64,000 nt of DNA from Peromyscus leucopus (GCF_004664715.2 NC_051070.1:47502456-47566455), one strand, 5' to 3'; counted from the first letter of the stretch, positions 41,536-53,344 are shown. A program made the numbers and translations. Notes: generated by a model from the letters alone, not told the origin.

Positions 41536-41932
41536 CTCACCTCACCAACTCTGCAGCTTCCAAAAGTAAGCTACTTCCTGTCTACCCACACCTATATGCC
41601 TTGCTGTTCTGCCATCCGATTTGCTCTCTCTGTCCACCTACATCACTTCCTCTTCCTGCCCAGCTCTGTCACTTCCTGTCTGTCTGTACAAACCTCCAGA
41701 CCTCCATGGTCAACTAGTGTTGGAATTTAAGGTGTGTGCCACCACTCCTGGCTCTGTTCCCAGTGTGGCCTTGAACTCACATAGATCCAGACAGATTCCT
41801 GCCTCCCAAGTGATAGGATTAAAGGTGTGTGCTAACATTGCATGACTTTTGTGTTTACTTACTATGGCTGGCTTTTTCCTCTGATCTCCAGGCAAGCTTT
41901 ATTTATTAGAGCACAAATAAAACATCACCACA
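41536..41932 (-). mobile_element. LTR related to the 55338 family, containing B1-like sequence
   Basis: On the minus strand it starts TGTGGTGATGTTTTATTTG and carries 'taataaataaagcttgcctgg'. A B1-like portion at 41720-41840 seems to be part of the LTR family. The left end is not sharply defined. Confidence 0.6.
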
Positions 41933-42430
41933 CCAACCTGTTTCTGCTGGCTGCTTTGAATGCCTGATTTGATGATGTTTTATTCTCTGTCTCTTGCTAT
42001 TTATTATCTCACTTTCATTTGCTATATACCTAATACACTCATTCATTCAAAACCCAAAGTATGGCTGTTAGGGGTTACTCTCTGGACTGTACAGACACAA
42101 AGTTGGAAGTTAGGCGGCTCACCTTCTTTCATGTTTCTTTTGGGGTGGTTTGCTCTTATGAGTCATGTCCAGTGACATGTTCGTCAGAACAATTAGTAAG
42201 GTCCAAAGTTGGAGACACTCAATGTGGTCATGGTCTGGTGGTGTTGTCACCCAAATAAAAAAGAATAGAAAACAGTTTTCAGCAGGACCTGCAGGATTTC
42301 CAGATGTTCTGTGGACTGTCATTTGTGAGCATTAAACATTCATACTATGTGTTTGATAGCGTCAGAGCTGGAAAAGCAATCTGCCTGTCCCTCCCAATTT
42401 TTCTTCTCTCTTAGCATAAATTAAAAAAAG
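41933..42430. other. unassigned sequence
   Basis: No repeat or exon recognised. Confidence 0.5.
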
Positions 42431-42433
42431 TGT

Positions 42434-42645
42434 CACAGGGTAGTGATGACACATGCTTTTACTCCTAGCACTTGGGAGGTAGAGGTAGGCAGATCTCTGA
42501 GTTCAAGTCTAGCCTGGTCTACAGACTGAGTTCCAGGGCAGCCAGACTGTTATACAGAGAAATCCTGTCTTGAAAAACCAATACAACAAACAAACAAACA
42601 AACAAACAAAAACCACCACCACCAACAAAACAAAACAAAAACAAA
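42434..42645 (+). repeat. B1 SINE, sense, with (CAAA)n tail
   Basis: 'gacacatgcttttactccta', 'gcctggtctacagactgag', then CAAA units to 42645. Confidence 0.87.
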
Positions 42646-43395
42646 AAAATGAACCCTATATAAAGACCAGTTTGTGAAATCCTCTTTAGCTTTTGGGTTG
42701 TTTGACTTGTGAAAAGAAGAGGCTCATTTGGACTTCAGGTCCTGGTGCCTGGAAGATGTTGGCAGAATTAGGAGGTGGCTCAGGGCACAGAGCAAGAGAG
42801 GGCGCACATCTGTCCTTGTTAGCTTTTATCTTTCAGTGAACTCTGATTACAGGAAATGTATTTGGGGAAAAGGTCATCCTGTTTATTTTTTCATAGACTT
42901 GACTTTTTTTATGCTTGAGAAATAGACAAGACCTGATCAATAAACTCCAGCCCGGGTCTTATCTCTTAGATAATCATGTGGAAGAGTAGCTATGGTATAT
43001 GGGTACACACAGGTCTCTGCAGGATCTTTCCCAGACTGTTGGAAAATCCAAACCCGGGGCAGGGAGCTTCCGGTCCCACAGAGACCTCTGTCAACTCAAA
43101 ACCTCTGTACGGTGGGTGTTTGAAGAATGAATCTGGGATTTATCTCCTCTGAGAGGAATGCATGTCAATGTGACTTGAGCCATCAAGTGAGCGATGACCT
43201 TGAGCTGGGGGATGACTCCTGGAAGAGAAACACCCACCACAGGCTGTTGGCAGCTCCAGCATGAACACAGCTTGGATTCTGCAGCTTGAGGCTGCCCCTG
43301 GGCTGAGGACTTTGCTAGTTTACCAGGATTTGCTGAGGTTCTTGAGGTTCTGACCTACTCAGAGCTCTCGCTGCTTGGGCTAGCTGAGTATGAGC
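42646..43395. other. unassigned sequence
   Basis: No repeat or exon recognised. Confidence 0.5.
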
Positions 43396-43399
43396 TCTT

Positions 43400-43555
43400 T
43401 GTTTGTTTTTGCTTTTTGAGACAGGGTTTCTCTGTGTAGTCCCCAACTGTCCTAGAACCAGCTCTGTAGACCAGACTGGCCTCAAACTCACAGATTCACC
43501 TGCCTCTGCCTCCTCGAGTGCTGGGACTAAAGGCATGTGCCGCCACACCTGGCTT
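43400..43555 (-). repeat. B1 SINE, antisense
   Basis: 'gagacagggtttctctgtgt' to 'ggcatgtgccgccacacc'. Confidence 0.9.
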
Positions 43556-43689
43556 AAGCTCTTTAGTCTAAGTGAGTATTGGGGTGGATGTGTAATCTGT
43601 GGCTATGTATTTCTTGAAGAGATCCATAATGGTTTTATTTTGGTTTTGTTTTTTCCCCCTCTTTTTTTGTTGTTAAAGTTTTTTAGATT

Positions 43690-43905
43690 TTTAAAAAAAA
43701 TTTTATGTGTATGATTGTTTTCCCTATATGTACATATGTGTACCACATGCATGCCTGGTGCCTGGGGAGGTCAGAAGAAGGCATTGGCTCCCCTGGAACT
43801 GGAGTTATGGGTAGATGAGCTACCATGTGGGTGCTGGAAATTGAAGCCAGGCCATCCACAAGAACAGCAAGTGCCCCTAACTGCTGAGCCACCTTTTAGC
43901 CTACT
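43690..43905 (-). repeat. B3 SINE, antisense
   Basis: 'gtaccacatgcatgcctggt', 'ctggaactggagttatggg' and 'ctgctgagccacc'. Confidence 0.85.
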
Positions 43906-44031
43906 AGGACAGCCATAAGAAACTCTGAGCACAGTCCTTTTTCCCCATACCTGTAGTGATTTTATGTTCTTACAGTTTTGTTAGGGTATAATTAATGTGT
44001 CGAAATCGTCCATGCGGAAGGTATATAGTAT

Positions 44032-44146
44032 TTTGTTGTTGTTATGAGACAGAATCTCACTATATTACCTAGTCTTGAATTCACTATCATCCTGGCTCAG
44101 CCTCCCAAGTGTTAGGATCACAGGTGTGTGCCACCTCATAGCCTGG
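44032..44146 (-). repeat. diverged antisense B1-like SINE
   Basis: 'gagacagaatctcactatat' to 'acaggtgtgtgccacctc'. Confidence 0.65.
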
Positions 44147-44154
44147 GTACAAGG

Positions 44155-44509
44155 TGTAATGATACAGTGCTCGAGAGGCCTTGGCAGGTTTGAGCCAAGG
44201 TGCCCTGCAGTGGGTGATGTTGGTTAAATTGGCGCTGCTCCTTGTTGGAGGAGAGTGCTGATAGGAAGAATCACAGCCATGGTTATCTTTTTAGAGCTTT
44301 ATTGGGAGAGAAGGAGGGAGAGAGGGAGAGGGAAAAAGAGAGAAAGAGGGAGAGGACAGACAGAAGGAGAAAGTGGAAAGAGAGCAGAAAGAGAAGAAGG
44401 GGGGGAGAGAGAGGGAGAGAAGAAGGAAGGGCGCACAGAGGGCCCACCCACTTTTTAGGCTGGGACACCGTTGCAGGCTGATGATGTAATTAAGGACCGA
44501 ATCCTTACA
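44155..44509 (-). repeat. IAP-like LTR
   Basis: TGTAAGGATTCGG ... TATCATTACA on the minus strand. AATAAAGCTC lies after a CT-rich R in LTR sense. 355 bp. Confidence 0.65.
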
Positions 44510-44530
44510 TCCCAGACTTTCGCTTATTAT

Positions 44531-44553
44531 AAAAAAAAAAAAAAAAAAAAAAA
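44531..44553. repeat. poly(A) run
   Basis: About 23 uninterrupted A next to the IAP-like LTR. Confidence 0.9.
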
Positions 44554-45442
44554 AGCAGGTTGATGGGAATAGGGGCGTTGCTCCTCTCAAAAACTGCTTC
44601 CAGCTGACTTTTGGATGTCGGTTGGCTCTTGGGGGAATAGAGAAGGGAAGTTTTCCGAGGTAGACAGGCATTGTGGGATGTTGTCTGTCATCCATTTGCT
44701 CTGGAGATGTGTATTCCTCTTGGCTGTGGCTGGGAACTTTCTGTTTGACAAGATGTGGGATGATCTCCAGACTCCAGTTCTGTGGTGGTGGTCCTGTACC
44801 ATTGGCTGAACAGTGAGTTAGAACAGGGAACTGGGAAGAGAAAAGCTTGTGGTGCATGAGAATTTATTTTTTTGGAGACAAGGCAAAGGTCAGGGCCGTG
44901 TCTGTATGGACGTGAGAAACACAGGCAGTGGATCTGGAGTGAAGCAATGAGCTCTTATTTTAGGTGGAAATCTTTTTTTTATTAAGTAACTCTGAAGGTG
45001 CAATTAAATCTGGTGAGGTGGTAAGGCTGTCCTCTGTACCCGACAATAAAGGAGAGGTGACATCCCAAAACTCCCAGGACTGAGTCAGTGGCTCTGGTGT
45101 CCAGAAGGAAAGAAACAGATCGCTTCCCTGCTGTGTTCTAAGTACCCTGCCATGTCTGTAGCCAAGCCTAGGTCGGCTGGAGGTCTTAGCTTGATGAACC
45201 CATGCATCTTGGTACCTGGGGGCAGGCAGCTGACTCTTTGTCTTTCTAGGCAACACTTTTAACAAGGCTGTTGATGGCCTGGCAGTGCATTTGCTAGGCT
45301 GTGGCCTTTTTCTCACTTAAAACAGGGACCCAACAGCTTTCGGGAGTCAGCGAGTGCCAGCACTCGGCAATTTTGTTTTCGGGCTTTTATCTCTTCCCTG
45401 GCACACCTTAAATGCCACAGATGACTCTTTTGCCTGTGGGGT

Positions 45443-45972
45443 TGAAAGACCCTAACCCTTCAGGCTAACACCCCCAAGTCCCAGGAAATGAGAAACTAAA
45501 AATCTAGTTCCAAGGGCAAGCTGACTCAATCATTATTCAACCACCCCTGTAACAATGTAACAATGTAAAAAGATTTCTGTTAAGAGATGTGCTCAACTGT
45601 GACTGGGATAGTTGCAGGTGTTCCAGGAAGGACCACTGTGACCTTTGTGTAAACTCCACTCCCGCCCTGATACCCCCCTTGAGGTTTCAGGAAGAATGTA
45701 CATGTGGACGTGACTGTACCCACTCTGTGATCAGACCATGATCTTGTGAAACGAAATTGTATGGGAATTGTAATCTTATGGCTTTTGTGGATTTTTCCTT
45801 TAAAAGCACCCATGTGGCTCTAGTAAGATGTGACTCTTGCTCTCAGGATAAGAGTAGCCCGTCTGTACAGTCGCTTCAATAAAAACCTCATACTGTTGCA
45901 TCAACTGGACCGGAGTCTGGCTTTTTGGGGGGCCCCCTCGAGAAGGTAGTACCCTGGGTCTGGGTTCTATCA
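45443..45972 (+). mobile_element. solo LTR, gammaretrovirus/VL30-like, 4-bp target duplication
   Basis: 530 bp, TGAAAGACCCTAACCC ... GGGTTCTATCA. TATA-like TTTAAAAGC and AATAAAAACCTC are in the expected order. Exact flanks GGGT at 45439-45442 and 45973-45976. It lies in opposite orientation inside the IAP-like block, so it is younger than that block. Confidence 0.9.
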
Positions 45973-46749
45973 GGGTCAGAAGCCTTGCTCTCCAGATGCT
46001 TAAGTTTTAGTTGGGGAGGTCTGGGGAACAAGAGACAGTCCTGAATTTTTTCCTGATGATTGATGGCTTAAGGACAGCTTTTGGAAGATCTGCCAGGAGG
46101 CAGACTATAAACCGATCCTTTTGAAACGACTTGCCTGAGTCTATAAGCTGATTTTTTGGCTTAAGAGCCATCCTGACTACTGTAAACTTATTTGTATGGA
46201 TCTTAGCTGCTTCCAGACCCCTCTGTGCTTCTCAAGGCAGTTTGAGAATGGGTGGGTGGAGTTAAGGTGAGTTAGGGTGAGAGTGTAGAAATCGCCCAAG
46301 CCCGCCCATTTGAGCCCGCCCACTGCCGGCGGAAGTCAGACAGAAAAGGTTGCACGTGGCAGACGAAGAAGTGGGGAAGGAGAAGGGTTTAGAACTTTAG
46401 CAGAAAGCTTGGAGATAAAGTAACTCTTATTTGTCCATTCGCTGGCAGAAGTTCCCGTGACGCTGTTATGCGGCCAGGTTTACCGGTGCCTGCCCCTATC
46501 TGCCAGTGTAGGTGGCAAATGTATCTGCCCCTTTGTCCCATGGCTATAGCTGAGAGAAAAATAAAAAATTAAAATAACAAACTGGGATCAGACTTACAAA
46601 CTCGGGCCTCCCCGAGAGTGGAGAGAGATCTATGAATCAGCTCAAGTCACGAGTCCTCTTCGTCAAGGGATCGTGAGGGCTGAGGCTGTACTGTAGTTGG
46701 TCCACCATTGAACCCTAGACACCATTTACCCCCTCATCAGGAGCGAAAA

Positions 46750-47207
46750 TGTGCCTGCCGTTGCCAGCACAGTCCGAGGACAACCCCCGGGATGTCCGTC
46801 GCAAAGAATATAACTCAGACTTCAGCCTCGAGAACAGCAGACTCACTGCGGTGACGGTAGCGGTAGCTGTGTGTGGGTCCAGCGGAGGGATGCGCCTGCA
46901 CTCACAGTCTCGAGGTCTCGCTGGATGGGGGAGGAGGCAGCAGGCAGCAGCAGCTACAGCAGGTTCTCGGTGCTCGGTGGTGTATCTGAGTCATGGCAGA
47001 GTCATGCCGTTGGCAGAGGAGAGTGCTGATCGGAAGAATTACAGCCATGATTACCTTTTTAGAGCTTTATTGGGAGAGAAGCGGGGAGAGGGAGAGAGAG
47101 AGGCAGAGGACAGACGGAAGGAGAGAGGGCGCACAGAGGGCCCACCCGCTTTTTAGGCTGGGATGCCGTTGCAGGCTGATGATGTAATCAAGGACCGAAT
47201 CCTTACA
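46750..47207 (-). repeat. IAP-like LTR and adjoining leader-like sequence
   Basis: U3 start TGTAAGGATTCGG at 47207 on the minus strand, R with CT-rich tract, AATAAAGCTCTAAAA. The U5 end is not sharp (possibly about 47005). Sequence to 46750 could be leader. Confidence 0.5.
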
Positions 47208-47232
47208 GGTGAGGCATGCCATGCAGACAAGG

Positions 47233-47541
47233 TGAGCACTGGCGTGGCGCGGTGGGAAGTCACTCATACCATGCAGACTCGCATCCACGGTGGGAAGTCA
47301 CTCATACCATGCAGACTCGCATCCGCGTGGAAAGTTTTATTGGGGGGAGGGGGAGAGAATAGAGGGATGGAGAGAGGGAGAGAGAAAAGGAGAGAAAGGA
47401 AAGCAGACATGAGGTGCACACAGCCTCGTGAAGAGAGGGGAAGGGGAAGATGGAGGAGAGGGAGGTTTTTTTCTCCTTTTAAAGGGGCCTTTGTGTCAGG
47501 ATGCAGGGTGGGTCCCCAAGGGGCGGGCCAGAATGCCAACA
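47233..47541 (-). mobile_element. IAP-like LTR with 5-6-bp target duplication
   Basis: Starts TGTTGGCATTC on the minus strand; 'gttttattgg' gives AATAAAAC. Flanks (A)CAAGG at 47227-47232 and 47541-47546. It contains a 38-bp tandem duplication (47251-47326). Confidence 0.65.
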
Positions 47542-47724
47542 CAAGGTACATGGGTTTGAAAAAAACGCGTGTGCCTAATGTACACATCATTGCTGCAATG
47601 AAGGTAACAGGCCAGCTTCACCACTGCTTCTCTTTTTGCTGTGATTCTTTTGTGTCTCCTGTGGTGTGTGAGTTAAGAACTCTGCTTCTGTGAGCTCTAT
47701 CTTCTTAGCAAAATCTTTTCTTTC

Positions 47725-47870
47725 TTTTTGTTTGTTTGTTTGTTGTTGTTTTTTGAGACAGGCTCTTTGTGTAGCCCTGGCTGTTCTGGAACTCACTTTG
47801 TAGAACAGGCTGGCTTATAATTACCTCTGCTCCCCGATGCAGCAGGGATTAAAGGGATGCACCACCCGAC
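47725..47870 (-). repeat. B1 SINE, antisense, diverged
   Basis: (TTTG)n tail, 'gagacaggctctttgtgtag', 'agaacaggctggct'. Confidence 0.8.
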
Positions 47871-47989
47871 CTGACTTTAGCAACATCTCAAGTGGACAAC
47901 TGTAAACGGAGGCTTTTCTCTGTCCCACCCCGTCCCATAGCCATTTCCAAATAATCAGTTATGCAGGAAGTGAGAGGACGAACAGCACT

Positions 47990-48525
47990 GGCTGGTTGGT
48001 CAGCGGAAAAGTCACGGGCCATGGCTACTACAGTCAGAATGGGCTTTATTTAGAAAGAAGGGGGGATAGGAGGGAGAGGCCAGGCCTGGCAGGGGAGGGT
48101 GGCGGAGGCAGAGCAGACAGCAGAGAGGAAACAGAAGGAGAGGGTGGGCGTCCGCGTCCGCTTTTTAAGGCGGGGACGCAGTTGCTGGCACCCCTGATGA
48201 TGTAAGACTTTAGACCCGGAAGAGTGGGAGCAGGATCCTAACCGAAAGTCCCCAGAAAGCGGATGAGAATTATTAATTATGGGATTATGTGGAGGAGAGC
48301 AGCTCTCTAACACAGGATAAGGCAAATCGGTCGCCGAGTCCAGGAAGGCTGAGAGCCGGTCCCACTCAGGCTGTTTTCTGCTGCCTGGGTCAGTCTCCAC
48401 CGCCCAAGAACGTGAGAAAGCAAAGGGTTCCCGAGTTCGTGCTCTTCAGGTTTTAAGCTAAGTCAAGGGGCCACGCCCTAGGAGCTGGTGCCCCAAGGTC
48501 GTAGGTGGAACGAGTGCCCACTACA
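47990..48525 (-). repeat. IAP-like LTR remnant, antisense
   Basis: 'gggctttatttagaaag' (AATAAAGCCC in LTR sense), a purine-rich tract, 'ctttttaaggcggggacgc' and 'cctgatgatgtaagac' match the layout of the LTRs at 44155 and 47005. Ends are unclear. Confidence 0.5.
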
Positions 48526-49369
48526 GACAACAGACTGTGTTTTGTTTTTGTTTGAGTCGGGGCCTCGGGTAGTTCAGGCTAGCCTTGGACTCTATGCTGC
48601 CCAGGCTGACCCGAACACCCAGTGCCGACCCAAGGGCTAGGATTTTAGGCAGCCACCACCAGGCCCGATTTGTGCAGACCCCGACGGGGAACTCAGGCCT
48701 TGTGCCCACTAGCCAGGAACGCACTCTGCCAACTGAGCTTAATTCGCGGCTTCAACCTTTTTGTTTGTTTGTTTTGAGATAAGCTCTCGACATTACAGCC
48801 CAAGCTGGCTGAGGCCTCACTTTTTAGCCCTGGCTGGCCCCAGATTCATGGTAATCCCCCTGTTTCAGCTCCCCAAGTACTGAGAGGAGAGGCATTGTTA
48901 TACACTGTTACACCCCATGAGCTTCTGTCCCTGCTTTTGCAAGTTTGGTTATTTTTGATGCCCCCTGCAAGGCCTCATCCACTATTGGTCTTTCTGGACC
49001 TGATCATTTCACTTAGCATCTAGTCTCTCCGATCCACCCCTATGGCTGTAAATCATCCCTAACAATTCCACGTGGAATGTGTTGATTCTGTGACTGTTCA
49101 TGCGCACACGAGCAGTGATAAAGTATGATTCACTGTGTGTGTGACTCAGGTCCTCACATTCTTGCGGCGTGAAGCAGTGTTCACCAGGCCACTGGAGCAG
49201 GAAAGGAGGTGCATTCCGATAGAAGCCACTACTCCCTTTCAGGGCTGTCTCCCTAGCTTGGGCACTGACATGAGAAGGCAGGCCCTCCTGGTGCTCCTTA
49301 TCAAACCAAGTGATTTTCTGAAATGTAATTGTATTCATTTATTTTTCTCTCTTGCCTATTTTTAGGACT
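48526..49369. other. diverged B1/B4-like pieces, then unassigned
   Basis: Antisense B1-like pieces at about 48548-48665 and 48757-48900. The rest is unrecognised. Confidence 0.5.
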
Positions 49370-50264
49370 GTAATTTAACTACAACATTTTCTCCCTTTCC
49401 TTCCTCTAAACCCTCCCATGGGCCCCTCCCCACCCTCCTTCAAATTCATGGTTTTTTAAATTAATTGTTATTGCATGCATGTATGTATGTATTTGAACAG
49501 GCATATGTATTCCTTAGTATAACTTGATGAGTCCGTATAATGTTACTTGTCTGTATTCAGGGCTGAGTGCTTGGCAGTGGACAACCAGCTGGTGTGTCCT
49601 TCCGTGGGGAAGAGCACTCAGCTCCCAGTTTTCTTCAGTTGGCTATAGCTCCTGGTGCAGGGCGGAGGCCTCGTGGGCTTTTCTTCATCCAGTTTGGCAC
49701 GTCCACCGGTGCCATCTTTGTTCAGCTCACCTTTGGGCCGTCATGTTGGTGAGACTTTATGAATGTAGCATCTGACGTTCATCGTCAGGTTGTTAGTTGT
49801 TGTTAGGAGACACAGTCTCGCGGCAAACTCCGATCCTCTGGCCTCACATTCTTTCTGCCCCCTTTTCCTCAATGTTCCCTGAGCCTCAGGTTCAGGAGTG
49901 TTTTGTAGATGTATCTCAAGGCACTGGGCTCCACAACTCTGTGTTTTGATTGGTTGTGGCGTTCTGTAGTGGTCTCTGTGTTATTATTCCTATCTGCTTC
50001 TGAAGTCACATGATCGAGCAGGCACTGACAGCAGTCAGGCAAAATGCTTAGTCACTCCAAGGCCTTGTGTCCTACATGATCCGTGTGCAGCATGGTCATG
50101 TAATCTGTGTGCATGCGTGGCATAGCCATGTAAGCCCCTATATGCATGCACAAGGTGACCTATAAAGGCAGACTCCACCTGCTCCCTGCTCTCCACATGT
50201 TTCCCTCTGGTAGATCTACTCACGCCCTTTTGTAATAAAATTCTTATAGTGGGTTCTGTTGTAC

Positions 50265-51121
50265 TGTGGGAGGCCCCAAAACAGCTGGACTACACAGCTG
50301 CCATGACAGGCTTAGAGGCCCAGACACAGCTTCTGGCCGGCAACACCTGGACCCAAGAAAAGCCATAAACTGAATCTAAGAGGAAATACCTGGCATTCCA
50401 AACATTCCCTATACCCCTAGACAAATGTCAACCAATGTTGCGGTAACGCCCGCGTTACCGATAACCGTTCACCATGCCTGAGCGAAGGGCTGCGGATTAA
50501 AAATAGAGACAAAAGACAGCGGGTCATCCGTACGATTGGATGTCGAATGCCGTTTATTGAAAGAGGGAAGAAACCTTAAATACGTACAGGCTTACAGCAC
50601 AAATGGAGGAACCCCCGGAGGGCAGAAGTTCGCTGTCAATGGTCCACATTCCAGACTCAATGTTCTATATTCTTGCATCTAAGTAGTTAACTGCCCAAAA
50701 TGCAGGATACACAACAAGGAACTTCCCTTAAGCATTCAGAAGGGTGGATACCGGCAGGGAATCCGAATAGGGAGGACACAAGGAACTTCCCTTAAGCATT
50801 CAGAAGGGTGGATACCGGTAGGGAATCCGAATAGGGAGGACATCTGATCAAGGTCAAGCAAGCAAGGCTGCAGCCACTCCCAGTCGGGGGCTGGGGGCCA
50901 GGGCCCATGGCGCCCACAAACCAATCATCCTGAACCCTGGAAATCTCCTCACCCCAACCTCTGCTATGATAAAAACCCCACCCCACCTGAGCTCAGGGCT
51001 CTCAGCTCTCACTGCAGACAAAGACCAAGCCCCGAGCTTGAAATTAAAGGCTCTTTGCTTTACATTCGGGATTCGGTCTCCTTGTTGGTCTTTTAGGGGA
51101 CCCCAAGATCTGGGCATAACA
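50265..51121 (+). mobile_element. solo LTR, class I type, with exact GTAC duplication (second layer)
   Basis: TGTGGGAGGCCCC ... GGGCATAACA, TATA-like GATAAAAACC and ATTAAA. Exact flanks GTAC at 50261-50264 and 51122-51125. Interrupted by 50436-50842. Confidence 0.88.
50436..50842 (-). mobile_element. third-layer nested LTR with 64-bp tandem duplication in U3
   Basis: On the minus strand TGTCCTCCCTATTC ... GCGTTACCGCAACA, with AATAAA at 50553-50558. Units 50715-50778 and 50779-50842 are a 64-bp tandem repeat. No target duplication found. Confidence 0.65.
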
Positions 51122-51385
51122 GTACCTTGTGTTTTCTCACCCCTGGTAAATAACCTCGGTTAAATAAGTAACACTCTTGTCTGTTGCAAAGAGAAGTTTC
51201 CTTGATGAGGGATGAGGACTACTTTATCTATGGGTCTAAGAACAAATGTTTATAGACTGTTGTTAGAGATTATGCTGGTTTAGGAAATTAATGGTTATAG
51301 GTTCTCCTCCAATAACTATGACTTCAACAACACTGAGCAGTTATCTAGGTCTTCAGTACCAGGCATCGTTTCTCTCTTATTGAGG

Positions 51386-52054
51386 GGAAAGTTAAAACAA
51401 AACAAAACAACTCAAGTGTGAAAGAAGTAGATGGAGTGGGTAGTGACTCCTGGGATGGAATGAATAGCGTGGGCTTTGCTGCTGGTTATTCTTAGGGAAG
51501 TGATCAATTTGTGAGATTGCTTTATTAGCTTCACATCCGTAGCGTTATCAGTAGGGAAAGCGACACATTTACAAAGCCTGGGAAGTGGAGGAGGCAACAA
51601 GAGAGGTGCGCGTCCCGCCATTTGTCTGGCTTTGGCACGGCGCTCAGCACGCAGCAAACGAGGTTATTCGTAGCGTTTTAGAATCTTACTCCAGACTGAT
51701 CCATGGGCGGCTGACCCTGCAGAAATGGAAGCCAAGAACGTTGAAAGCACAAATACTGAAGGCCGAGTGTGGATGTAAACCCTTCCCCACACACTCCCTC
51801 TGATGTCCCCAGCAGTTGACTTCTGTATCACTTTGCAGAAGCTCCCTCACACTTAGCTGCCGAGGGGCAGGGGCAGGGAGAGAGCACCTAGTGTTTGTTG
51901 TTGGTTCTCTAATGGAGACTTGGCAGAGCAGGGAAAGGTTAGGGATAAACTGGTTTACCCACAAGTTGGAGGAGTCACCCCCAATCAGACCCAGGAAAGG
52001 AGCAAACAGCTAGCTAGTTGTTTCCTGCTGTGGCATTTATATGTAAAGTAGATG
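51386..52054. other. unassigned sequence
   Basis: No repeat or exon recognised. Confidence 0.5.
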
Positions 52055-52057
52055 CAT

Positions 52058-52235
52058 CTGGCAGGGTGGTGGTACACGCCTTTAATTCCAGCACTCGGGA
52101 GGCAGAGCCAGGAGGATCTCTGTGAGTTAGAGGCCAGCCTGGTCTACAGAGCGAGATCCAGGACAGGCACCAAAACTACACAGAGAAACCCTGTCTTGGA
52201 AAACAAACAAACAAACAGCAACAACAAAAAAAAGG
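52058..52235 (+). repeat. B1 SINE, sense, cricetid-type right half
   Basis: 'gtacacgcctttaattccag', 'gagcgagatccaggacaggc', 'accaaaactacacagagaaa'. This right half is the variant I associate with cricetid B1. Confidence 0.92.
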
Positions 52236-52800
52236 AGATTCTTCCAGGTCTCAGGGGTTCCCCCTCAAATTATATCCACACACAAGGAAGGGCCAGTTTG
52301 TAAGCCTACAAAGTGATACAGAAGACAGTGCATTGTCTGGTCATCAACCCTGCCATACAAGATAGATGTTGGGGTGTTCCCTGGCGCCATGCCACGATTC
52401 CAGTTACAGCCGAGGTGATTTTGTCCTGTTGCTGTTGGCCAGCCCTTCTGGATCAGTCAACCACAGGCCCCTGCTCTGGGGCCCCCACCATGGTGGTGAC
52501 TCCGTGTTTGGTCTCTTGATGATTTCTGCTTTTACAGATCAAACACCTAGAATTGTCTCTCGAGAGGTACCCCTTCCCCGACAGAGCCGTCCTCAGCTCC
52601 CTGTTAGTGGCTTCCTTGGTCACTAAGTGACCGGTCTGGTGGATCATGTCTAAACATTCTTGGTCACTAGTAGAGGGGACCTAGGATGACGACATAGGTT
52701 TCCAGAGGAGCCAAGGTGAGTGACCCTGGATGCCCAACTCTCAGCCATCTGTTGATCAGTGAGTTTTATTTAGCTGCTTCACTATTTACAAAGAATTATT
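52236..52800. other. unassigned sequence
   Basis: No repeat or exon recognised. Confidence 0.5.
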
Positions 52801-52985
52801 TGGGGCTAGAAAGACCACTCAGCAGTTAAGAGCACTGGCTGCTCTTCTAGAGGACCTGCATTCAATTCCCAGCAACCACATAGCAGCTCACAACTGTCCA
52901 TCAGTCCAGTTTCAGAGGATCCAACACCCTCACACAGAAATACAGACAGGCAAAACACCATCGAAAGAAATAAAAATTAAAACAC
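52801..52985 (+). repeat. B3/B2 SINE, sense
   Basis: 'ggggctagaaagaccactca', 'gcattcaattcccagcaacc' and a 3' A-rich tail. Confidence 0.88.
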
Positions 52986-53164
52986 TTATTTAAAAAAGAG
53001 TTGTTCGTCTTTCTAACTTTATGCCTTCGTATTAAAGTCCTCAGCTTTCCAGAGTGCCAGAAACCAGAACAAATAAAGCCACTGCCACCCAAATCCTCCA
53101 CATTTTCATTGCCCTGACTGTATTCCAGTCATTTTTGTTAATGTTACCATTGTTTTTAAAAACC

Positions 53165-53285
53165 GAGCCGACTCCAGGCATGGTGGTCCACGACTGTGAC
53201 CCTGGCCTTCAGAAAGCTGAGGTAGGAGGGTCGCCATGAGTTTGAGGTCTGCCTACACTACAGAATGAGACTATGCCACGATAAA
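53165..53285 (+). repeat. diverged B1-like SINE
   Basis: 'ccaggcatggtggtccacga' and 'gagtttgaggtctgcctac'. Confidence 0.65.
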
Positions 53286-53344
53286 TAAATATTAATATAA
53301 AATAAAAATTGAAGTGAAATTTGTATTCAATAAAATTAACTGAG

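Larger units (their letters stand above)
44155..47541 (-). mobile_element. composite IAP-like ERV/LTR block, minus orientation
   Basis: Left LTR 44155-44509 and a related LTR-like end at 47207 share U3 ('gggcccaccc', 'ctttttaggctggga', 'gaatccttaca') and R-type AG-rich repeats plus AATAAAGCTCTAAAA in LTR sense. Between them is about 2.5 kb with scattered gag/pol-like or unrelated sequence and a nested solo LTR (45443-45972). A separate LTR (47233-47541) abuts on the right. No convincing primer site or long retroviral frame was found. Class II (IAP-like) assignment is tentative. Confidence 0.55.
49979..51173 (+). mobile_element. old LTR inserted in the L1 3' end (outermost of three)
   Basis: TGTTATTATTCC ... 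TAAGTAACA with TATA-like CTATAAAGG and AATAAAATTC. Degenerate flanks (ctctg / ctcttg). About 335 bp once the nested LTR is removed. Confidence 0.6.
49370..51385 (-). repeat. L1 3' UTR, antisense, interrupted by nested LTRs
   Basis: 49378-49978 and 51174-51385 together give the 3' UTR of a rodent L1 in antisense ('aaaccctcccatgggcccct', 'gatgagtccgtataatgtta', 'ggcctcgtgggcttttcttc', 'ctgttgcaaagagaagtttc'). The same sequence at 55030-56175 shows what the uninterrupted junction looks like. Confidence 0.8.

Noticed and set aside
46707..46724. Possible primer binding site (TGGTGTCTAGGGTTCAAT on the minus strand)
   Set aside because: It does not match the 3' end of a nuclear tRNA I know, and the LTR edge upstream is unclear.
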